A DNA stretch of 64,000 bases from Diplonema papillatum (lineage: Eukaryota > Euglenozoa > Diplonemea > Diplonemida > Diplonemidae): contig JAPJBO010000070.1 in NCBI GenBank assembly GCA_030068145.1, positions 186,001-250,000 on the forward strand. Reading direction: 5' to 3'. The notes under the pieces are model-generated. The model was not told the origin of the DNA, did not search any database, and saw nothing but the letters and a program-made list of their open reading frames with translations. Every line of letters begins with the position of its first letter. Positions within the stretch are counted from its first letter, which is position 1. The position numbers were made by a program, and so were the translations under genes. Shown in pieces: positions 53,801 through 61,900 of the stretch.

Positions 53801-54362
53801 TCCAATCCGCCGGGTTCGGCGAGATTTTCGGCGGATTTTCGACCTGCGGCAGCGTCGCCGCGTATTTGCTGTCGGTCTCGGCGTCGACGTCCTCCCAGGC
53901 CGACACTTCCTCCTTGAACGAGGCGCCGGCGCTCTTTTTCACACCTTCGCACGCCTCGTAGCAGACCATCGGCAGCGCCTGCTGGTCCACGAGCGTCGTT
54001 TCGTATCCCGCTCCCGGTTTGAACGCGGCCAAGGCGTACGCCTTAAGAACCTCGTACTGCGCGGTGCCAGAAAATCCACCTTCTACGCCGATCGCCATTT
54101 TGGTGACTTCCGGCTGCTCGGACGCGGGGATGTCCTTTTTCGTGTATTTGACCTGCAGGAACAGGCTGTCGCCCGACTTCTCGCAGCACGCCTGCGCGTG
54201 CCGGGCGCAGTACCCGTACCACGTCCGGAGGGAGACGAAGACGCCGTCCTTGTCGAACGGGTTCGTGAAGCACAGCATGCACTCATCCTTGTACACCTTG
54301 TCGAACTCCTTCGGTGTCTTCACGCTCTTCATCCCGGCCTTCACGGCTTCTTCGATCGACAT
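50893..54362 (-). CDS. USP5: USP5/isopeptidase-T-type deubiquitinase, 2 exons, 811 aa
   Basis: Exons 54362-52754 and 51719-50893; 2436 nt joined, in frame; donor GTATGC, acceptor CAG. Known role: cleaves unanchored polyubiquitin from its free C-terminal end. Order seen: variant N-terminal domain (VYKDECMLCFTNPFDKDG), ZnF-UBP region ~185-270 (LWLNLSTGYI, GRKYHDGTGG, YPLVVKLGTITPNGADVYSY), catalytic Cys328 in GLVNIGNSCY, UBA1 ~625-668 (LAQLASMGFDLNGCKKA), UBA2 ~687-728 (MLTGLGFTEKQVEKAL), catalytic His771 in TGSGHYVAHL and the C-terminal DLAYIYLYKR. Length fits the family (human about 858). Of the four usual zinc ligands in ZnF-UBP only the first Cys (189) remains, yet the ubiquitin-contacting Arg of GRKY is kept. 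The ATG at 54362 is chosen because the family N terminus begins there and two upstream echoes preserve the same start. Confidence 0.96.
52118..52464 (-). pseudogene. Echo of USP5 exon 2 inside the USP5 intron
   Basis: Copies the acceptor (CAG before 52464) and about 340 nt of exon 2, including codons for RFKTFPKYLAVIVQRYYWNE and MPECLDLEGLRGG. One inserted base and other changes break the frame. It ends in the codons for KKACVAVKMPES. Using this acceptor would give a truncated protein. Confidence 0.85.
52625..52700 (-). pseudogene. Very short second echo of USP5 exon 2
   Basis: About 60 nt matching the codons around VHYWNEKWEPTK, fused to the GGGCATCTTCAC edge. It lies between exon 1 and the longer echo and overlaps the read-through of exon 1 past its donor. 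Confidence 0.7.
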
Positions 54363-54473
54363 CTTTTGTGTGTTTTTCCCCCCAACCCCCGCCGGCGTAT
54401 GTTTTCGTTTCCTTCGAGAGAATTGGATGGTGCTTTTGTGTCTTGGGCCGTCGGACGCGGGGATGCCCTTTTT

Positions 54474-54560
54474 CAGAGTTATGGTTCGCTTGAGAATCCG
54501 GAACCTTAGAGTCTCCGGGTGACCTTCGTCGAATGGGTTCTTTTGAAGCTCATACGTGCT
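54474..54560 (+). repeat. F2 fragment upstream of USP5
   Basis: TTTTTCAGAGTTATGGTTCG, GAATCCGGAACCTTAGAGTC, TCCGGGTGACC. A second is at 54778-54850 with the same neighbours, so F2 was part of the duplicated unit. Confidence 0.65.
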
Positions 54561-54609
54561 GGGCTTTTCGTGTACTTGACCTGGAACAGGCTGTCGCCCG
54601 ACTTCTCGC

Positions 54610-54744
54610 AGCACGCCTGCTGCTGCCATCCTTGTCGAACGGGTTCGTGAAGCACAGCATGCACTCATCCGTGTACACCTTGTCGAACACCTTCGGCGTC
54701 TTCACGCTCTTCATCCCGGCCTTCACGGCTTCTTCGATCGACAT
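54610..54744 (-). pseudogene. Echo 1 of the USP5 start exon
   Basis: ATG at 54744, then codons for MSIEEAVKAGMKSVKTPK and DECMLCFTNPFDKDG, after which sequence is deleted and the frame leaves the gene. Same strand as USP5. Confidence 0.82.
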
Positions 54745-54879
54745 CTTTCTTGGGCCGTCGGACGCGGGGATGCCCTTTTTCAGACTTATAGTTCGCTGAG
54801 AATCCGGAATTTTAGATTCTCGGGGTGACCTTCGTCGAATGGGTTCACACGTGCTGGGCTTTTCGTGTACTTGGAGCAG

Positions 54880-55067
54880 GCTGTCGCCCGACTTCTCGCA
54901 GCACGCCTGCTGCTGCCGGGAGCAGTACCCGGAGGGAGACGGAAGACGTCGTCCTTGTCGAACGGGTTCGTGAAGCACAGCATGCACTCGTCCGTGTACC
55001 CCTTGTCGAACTCCTTCGGCGTCTTCACGCTCTTCATCCCGGCCTTCACGGCTTCTTCGATCGACAT
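54880..55067 (-). pseudogene. Echo 2 of the USP5 start exon
   Basis: ATG at 55067 followed by MSIEEAVKAGMKSVKTPKEF and TDECMLCFTNPFDKDD, then a partial copy of the Cys-rich CARHAQACCEKSG part with deletions. It is the outermost copy. A transcript starting further upstream would meet this ATG first. Confidence 0.82.
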
Positions 55068-55197
55068 CTTCTGTGTGTCTTCCCCCCTCGGCTTTTCCCA
55101 CCTGATCCCGGCTCAGAGGCAGTTCCCCGAAACTCCCCGAAACTTGCTCGAAACTCCCCGAAACTCACCCCGTTTGTGGGAGAAAAAAGTGGAATTG

Positions 55198-55322
55198 CTT
55201 GGGTGGTGGGTGGGTGGTGGGTGGTGGGTGGGTGGTGGGTGTGTGGGTGGTGGGTGGGTGGTGGGTGGGTGGTGGGGGTGGTGTGTGTGGTGGTGTGTGT
55301 GGGTGGTGGTGGGTGGGTGGTG
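55198..55322 (+). repeat. GGTGGGT-rich simple repeat
   Basis: About 125 nt of GGTGGGTGGTGGGTGGGTG variants, potentially G-quadruplex forming, in the region between USP5 and the next locus. CGAAACTCCC repeats precede it (55125-55170) and recur at 56575-56625. Confidence 0.85.
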
Positions 55323-55339
55323 AGTAGACGGAGGTTTTC

Positions 55340-56216
55340 ATCTCAGCACTACCGGCATGACGCATGACGACGAATGTTTGAAGAACGGTTTAGACTTGGA
55401 GGTTCAGCGGAGAAGCAGGTGCTACGCTCCACAAACCCAACCCGCAACGTACCACAAAACTCCCGCATCAACAAATCAACAAGACCCAGACTGTAAGAGC
55501 CGAACCAAACCACCATCGCAAAAAAATACTCGAGGGACTGCCTTGTGCTCATTTCGAAGGAGGCTAGAGGGGGAGAAAACAATACAACTACAAAGTGGGT
55601 CTTTTTTGTTGAACGCTTACGCCCGCCACTAAACCCAGGGTTACCTGTGTTTCGTGTGGGCTACAGCACATTTACCTCCTTCGATCTATCGCAACTGGCA
55701 GTCTCCTCAAGCATTTCCTACAAAGCAGGTGCTTATACAAAAAAGAAAGTGCCGTTTGTTGACGAGGTGATGCAGACACCGCAAAGTGTACCGTATACTG
55801 CATGACGCACGAACGGTTGAAGAAACATTTAGGCTTGGAGGTGCGGCGGGGAAGCGAGGCGCCGCCACTGATACACTTCGCAAATACAACACATCACAAC
55901 CCCCGAATCAACAAAACCCCAAGATCCACACCGTGAGCGCCCGAATCAAACCACCATGGCAAAACAGGAAAATGCCGTTCGTGAAGGTCAAAGTGGTCGT
56001 TGACGAAGCGATGCGGACTCCGCAGAATGGACCGTAAACTGGATGCCGCGCAATGACAAATGTTTGAACAAGGGATTAGACGTGGAGGTGCAGCGGAAGC
56101 GAGATGCCGCCACTTTGCACCGCCCGGTGCACTACAGTTCGCAAACCCGACCCGCAACACATCACAAAAACGACCCGAATCAACAAAACCGTACGAGCCC
56201 GAAAAAAAAAGAGAAA
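55340..56216 (+). repeat. Three diverged copies of a ~240-bp upstream unit
   Basis: Copies at about 55360-55520, 55748-55970 and 55972-56216 share GACGARGYGATGC-type sequence, GTTTGAA, GGAGGTGCAGCGG and a CAAACCCRACCCGCAAC-type block, and end near a CCGTTCGT motif. The last two copies carry ATGCCGTTCGT. This resembles the start-exon echoes of the minus-strand genes, but facing right. Confidence 0.55.
55528..55743 (+). repeat. Dispersed repeat F1, full copy
   Basis: ACTCGAGGGACTGCCTTGTG through AGGGTTACCTGTGTTTCGTG to AAGCAGGTGCTTATACAAAA. It separates two copies of the unit described at 55340-56216. Confidence 0.88.
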
Positions 56217-56771
56217 ATGCCGTTCGTGCGTACGGCTGCGACGAACACGGTTCCAATCCAGTTATGGGTGGTTGACGGCGGAGCAGCAGCGAAGTCAACC
56301 ACCCACCGTTCACGCGCGGGCGGGATGAACGCGAAACCTTCCGAACCACGGAGAAGAAGAAGAAGGCAGAGGAGAACCGGGGGTAGTGAAGTAACGAAGC
56401 CCGCGGGGTATCGGCACCAGTCTGTCGTGAGCGTGCCACACCCTGGCAAAGACAAGCACATTTGGCCAGGCGTGCAGGAGATTACTTGCGCACGCGCCAG
56501 GCAAGCACCGGCAGCACAGGTCGCAAGTGCCAGCGAGGTAGCCGCATGGGGACCTCCAGTCCCAAACAGGGAAACTCCCCGAAACTCCCCGAAACTACCC
56601 GAAACTCCCGAAACTCCCCTCAGGATCAGGTGGTTTTCCTTCGAGAGAATTGGTTGGGACGCTTGCGTCTTGGGCTGTCGGAAACGAGTCACGCGGTTAA
56701 ACAGATGGGTTGAGGGGGCGTTCTTTTGGCAGCATTGTTCTTGGCACGTGAGCAAAATTGTCAACTTGTAG
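56217..56771 (+). CDS. Candidate first exon of an unknown plus-strand gene
   Basis: ATG at 56217 heads an open frame with RRRRRRQRRTGG and an Ala-rich middle. It is proposed mainly because the start ATGCCGTTCGT is echoed upstream, as for USP5 and NOA1. No domain recognised, composition is not convincing, and a donor could already occur right after the start (GTGCGT). It would be the only plus-strand gene in the window. Confidence 0.2.
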   Translation: MPFVRTAATNTVPIQLWVVDGGAAAKSTTHRSRAGGMNAKPSEPRRRRRRQRRTGGSEVTKPAGYRHQSVVSVPHPGKDKHIWPGVQEITCARARQAPAAQVASASEVAAWGPPVPNRETPRNSPKLPETPETPLRIRWFSFERIGWDACVLGCRKRVTRLNRWVEGAFFWQHCSWHVSKIVNL

Positions 56772-56886
56772 GTGGCTTCCAGCCGAGAGAAGGTATTCCC
56801 ATTCCTTTGAACGTGCAGATCCCATCCGTTCTGTTCAAGACTTCCACGTTCCCCTCACGCATCAGCTCCCCACTCATCTTCTCCAG
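56764..56886 (-). other. Candidate terminal coding exon, minus strand
   Basis: The minus strand reads YLEKMSGELMREGNVEVLN, then RTDGICTFKGMGIPSLGWKP, and stops soon after (TGA at 56764). It looks like a natural protein C terminus. I do not recognise the family. An alternative is a plus-strand exon bounded by TTGTAG and GTATGC (56772-56886). It could also be a last exon of the TEX11-like gene if exon 4 of that gene is spliced at its CAG|GTGCTG. Confidence 0.3.
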
Positions 56887-57749
56887 GTATGCCTTTCTTC
56901 CCCTTCAAACGGTGATCCGACCCTCCCCACGGGAGCGTCCGCCACGTGTCAGTCGTCCAGCCGTGAGAGGAGACGACTTAGCTTCTCCGGAGGTTCGTGT
57001 ATGCACCACCCTGTCTGTTCCAGATGGCCAGGCCTTCTGAGTCGGCCCAAGCCCTTAGCTCTCTCCCTAGGGTGTTTCCGGCCTTCTTGCGCTCCGTGTG
57101 ACGGTGGGTGCCTTTCGTTGAATCTGGCGGCAATAACCTGTGTCATCTTGTGACTAACCTCGTTTGAACTAGCCATTCCCATGATGCGTTGTGCGACTCC
57201 GTAGTTCCCGCACATTCCGCATGCACTCATTAAAACAGCAGCGAAACGGAGGGAAACTGAGCGGCGCGCACAAAAGGCCTCACGTGTGTCAGCCACTTGT
57301 AAAAAGAAAGGAGAATCCTCGGAGGCGCGCACGCTGCTTTGTATAGGGAGAAACGATAATGGACACTTTCAGTTGAACAGAAAAGCGTTCCCTTTGTGTT
57401 TTGCAACTGGCGGCCTCCTCGAGCATTTCCTGTTTGTAGAAAGCATGTGAAACAAGAGAGGCACCGAAGGTGCCGGGAAGGGAGCGGATGAAAGATGGCC
57501 GTGCAAAACTTGCACAGATGCTTGCTGGGCAGGCTTCAGCAAGAAAGAGAGTTAATGTATGGATAAAAACGCAGCTCGGTGTGTCGCCTGAGGGGGGGGT
57601 CATCTCAGGGCCGCCACGCGACAAAGCCTTATCCGTGTAGTTGTTTTTTGTGATTTAGCTGCTGTGCGGAAAGAGTAGTGTTGGTACTCTTTCTGTTCAC
57701 CCTTTTTGGACGGGGACATACCGTTACCGGTATGCCGAACCCCCCATCA

Positions 57750-57965
57750 CCCGAGCTTGAGTTCGGACACTGGCCTCCGGAGTAAAAACACGTCAACGAT
57801 CAATGTTCGCGGATATGAAGAGGTGTGTTACGAAACCTTTCCAAGGAGCACCACGTTTCCCAGTTTGGAGTCGTAAAACTCTCGAGTTTGTCCCATAGAT
57901 TCCAAGAGGGCTCTCTGCGCGCTGGAAAACCTCCCTTCCCCTCCGTCTGTAAGGGGGGGTAAGGT
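57750..57965 (+). repeat. Dispersed repeat F7, copy 2
   Basis: CTTGAGTTCGGACACTGGCC, AAACACGTCAACGATCAATG, TGTGTTACGAAACCTTTCCA, CTCGAGTTTGTCCCATAGAT. Otherwise 56890-58270 has no supported gene. Confidence 0.7.
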
Positions 57966-58270
57966 CCTCGTAGCTCGTCTGCAGAGGTTGACCGGGAATT
58001 TTATTACTGGAGAGGGTGTCTATCCGTTGATACGTGTATGCGACCGCATGGATGCTTGGTGCCGTCGCCGTACGCTGCACGGGATTAATTGGCAACCGAC
58101 AAAAAAGTCTCTGAAGGGAAGTCTTAATTGCATGCGTTCGGGCAAAGACTGCGTGTTCATCCCGCGCCGTGGCGGGGGAAAAATATTAGCTTCCATTCTG
58201 AACGAAATGGGCACGTCCCGCGGGGCACTCAGATCTGGCGTCGTTTCAGTGTCTCGATGACTCGCTCTTA

Positions 58271-58818
58271 TCAGCACCTGCGCTCAAGAGCCAGGTCGAA
58301 CTGCGCTTCGACTTCCGCGCGCGTGTCGCATTGCGGCAGGTGCTGCGAGAGTGTGTGCGACAATGACATCCAGGACTCGGCCTTCTCCTTCGATCCGAGG
58401 CGGTTGTAGTAAATGCCGTTGTTCCACGCCTCCGCGACGAGCCACTCCGTCTCGGGCGCGGGGTAACCCTCGGCGAACGCCAGAACCGCCTTCTTCGCCT
58501 TCGAAGCTAAGTGCCACTGCTCTTCTCTGCCGGCGGCGTCGATCATTGAGCGCCGGATCAAGTGCGCAAACAACGGCACCTGCGATTACGATGCTGGTCA
58601 AGAAGGAGAGAAAGAGAGAGGCGCGAGAAAAAGTACACCTTCTGCGATAGCTCTGTGTAAGTGCGCGTCTGACAAAAATCGGGGCTTGCCCCAATCTGTT
58701 TCTACCAACGCGACTTTTTACGGAGACATGTGACGGCCTTTGAAAACGAGTTGAAAGAGAGCGGGCCACGTCGATTCCTATAACTGGCTTGTGGCAGCCA
58801 AGGGTTCATAGCGACGTT

Positions 58819-58850
<32 letters not shown>

Positions 58851-58898
58851 ACCTAGACAAGCAGAATTGTCTAAGGGTTGGATTGTTCACCCACTAAC

Positions 58899-58942
<44 letters not shown>

Positions 58943-61900
58943 TTACCCTACTGATGGAGAGATGCCATGGGCTTGCAAGATGGCTGGTACGGGGCGGTCC
59001 TTCTTGCCCCCTCCTATGCCTCGAAACTGCGTCGAAGTGCCTCGCGCTGTTTAGCAGCGGTACTCCACGGTTTAGGGGGCCTATCCCTAGTAGTCCTTGC
59101 TACATGGAACTGTCTGGAACTGTCCGCGTGAAGACGATGATTCGAATGAGTGCAAACGCCTGAAGCACGACACGGTCCAATCGAGAAGGTAGTCTCCTGG
59201 GGATGAATGCAGGTCATCGCTACCGATATTCTGCATTCTCTAACCTCAAACGATCACGACTGTTGTGTCCCACGGTACACCACAGTCTGCCGGCAGGGGA
59301 TGAACCGGCTTAATGATGTGGAAGGGCGGGCACACCTGGTCGGCCGTCTCCGGCCAAGCAGCTTCGATGGCGTGTTCCATGGCCTTTTTGTAGATCGCCG
59401 GGCGGTGGTGCGGCGTCCCGGGGGCCACGAGCATCATGATCACCTCGAAGTCGTTCGCTTGGACGCCGTCGAGCCCGGCGAGGTTCTCGACCAGGATGCC
59501 CGCCTGGCAGTCGTCCCCGCAGAGGACCCGCGCCTTGATCGTTAGCAATGCGTGGACCCTCCTCGTTTTCGTGCAGGTGAACGGCATCGACGCAAAGAGG
59601 TCGCCGGCCTGCGACAAGGCTTCGAGGATGTTGCCGTCGCGGGGGGAACTTGCTTCGTCCAGAGCCACCGAAGCGAAGCGCAGCAGGGACAACGCTTGGC
59701 CTTCGACGTCGTGCAGGATCTTCGAAAACGCAGCCGACCACTTGAACAACCGGAAAACGTCCGCTTTGTACCGCCACCACACAGCGTCGGCCTCCGCCAG
59801 ACCAGGCGACTCGCTCCCGGTCTTCCCCTCTTTCGGGCCCTCTTGCGTGTCGTCGTCGAATTTCTGGCTCAGGTCGCCGCGTGGCTTTCTATCCCCTCCC
59901 GGTGCCGGCCAGCTCTCCTCGAAGAGCCGGGCGGCGGCTTCGAAGACTTCCGGCAGCCCCTTGGTCGCCTGCGCCTCCTCGCAGCACTGCAGCGTGTTGA
60001 CCAGGATCTGGTGCCGCACCTCGAGGGAGAACGCGTGTTTGTAGGTCGGCTGGGCCGACGCACGCTGCATGACCTGCAGCGCGGCCGATGCGAGGGCCGG
60101 GTAGTTTTTCGCGTACGCAAACTGCGCGGCGCAGGCGGAGAGCTTGGGGAGGAGGGGCGTCCCGGTGGCCTCCAGCTTCCGGAGCGCGGCTTGCGCCGCG
60201 GCGCAGTCGTCGAGGACGATGAGGATTTTAATGAGGAGGTACAGAGACGGCGCGGAGGCTGGCGTGCCGTCGCCTTCGAGGGCCAGCGCTTGCTTCGTGT
60301 TGGCCAAGGCGTCGGACAGGGCGTTGGCTTCGAACTGAAGCCAAGCGAGGGCGCGGTGGGCCTTCGCCTTGTCCGCCGGCTCGGACGGCGGGATGATGTC
60401 GACGACCTTCTTCAGCCAGCGGATCGCTTCCGCCTCTGGGCGCACGGCATGCGCTTTGTCGAACGCGCTGCAGTACAGTGCGGTCAACTGCGCGGGCGTC
60501 AGGCGCTCGACGTTGTTGATGTGCAGGTTCGCAATGCGTGACAGCGTGTCGAAGGCGTCGGCATCCTCTTCGCCGCTCGACCTTCCTTCCCCCGAGACCG
60601 GGGGAGACGAGCAGAGCAGTGTGAACAGCTTGACGTTCGAGTCCGGTGTGTTTCGCTTCATGTTCTTGAGCAGCCGGATCGCGGCCTCCGGGTGCTTCGC
60701 TTTGACCAGCCATTGCACCAGGTTCGAAGCCATCCGCGGCTTCAACCCGTCGCTGCCCGCGAGCTTCGAGTGGATCACTTGGTTGGCCTCCGCGATCCTG
60801 TCGAGCGCGATCAGGCACTTCGCCTGCAGGTAGTCGCCGACGGGCGACGGCTCCTTCGCATTCGCGGCGCTGATGGCGTCCATCGCCTCGGCGTGCTTCC
60901 CGAGGCTGCACAGCGAATTGCCCTGCAGCCGCAGCAGCTTCGTCTGCACCGTCGGGCTGATCGGAACCTGCGCGGTTTTGGTGGTTCGGTGTGGTGGATG
61001 CCCTGGGGTCCAAGGGGTGCAGTTTTATTAGTTCTTCCTCTTTTTAAGAGTGCAAGCTCACTTAGGGATCCGGGGGTTTTATAGCGGGGCTTACGCTCCA
61101 CGTGTGGAACGGGTGGATTTCCACACGTTAATTCTTTTTGGATGTCGTTCCCGCACGTGTGGATCCACAGGTACAACATGTGGACTTTGAGTCATGTCCA
61201 CATGCAGGGGAGTCTAGGCCCACTAGTGGTCAAGGCCGCACAGCCAGGTGTCGCCAAGTCCAGTAGCTACCTAGCGCGCTATTTTTTTGCCGTCGCACAT
61301 GAGGGGAACGGTTTTTTTTCCCCTACGTATTTTCTCTGAGACCGAAAACGGAGCGTAAGCCCTGTTTTATAGTCCGGGTGGTCGGAACCTGCGCGGTTTG
61401 ATAATTCGGTGGTGGATGATGCCCTGGGATGCAAGGGGTGCAATTATATTTGTTCTTTCCTTTCTTTGTGCTTCCGCGCCCTGGTTTTTGCGGCGACGAC
61501 GCCACGAAGATTGAATCGAGTCAACCCCGGGCTGGCGGCCTTTTTGATCGGTTTTCTAGACTGTGGTCGACAGTAAAGACGGGTTGGGGTTCTTTCGTTG
61601 GGTGTGGGATGGCTGCTGTACCCAGTGTAGTTCGACGGTATGGTGGTCTTTGCAATGCTATGGCTCTACTCACACTTATTTACGCACATTTTCGTTCTTT
61701 GTTGGCAACGGTCCGGACAGAGGTAACCGACACCACGGTCACCTTCGCAATTGATGTGGCCTAGGCCCCACGTGCATTGCATGTTGGGCACGAGATCAGT
61801 AAAGTGCAGGTGCCATGAAGGCAGGAAAGCAGGTTTCTGATGTTTTTCCCTAAGGAATTGCCTTGTGGAGGTGGTTCTGCCTTGTTTTTGCATTCTGCCG

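Noticed and set aside
52554-54509. 651-codon plus-strand frame
   Set aside because: Antisense shadow of USP5 exon 1 caused by GC-rich codons.
59246-60949. SRP72 (TPR protein of signal recognition particle)
   Set aside because: First impression from TPR text; exon neighbours and the ETEWLVAEAWNNG signature fit TEX11/ZIP4 much better.
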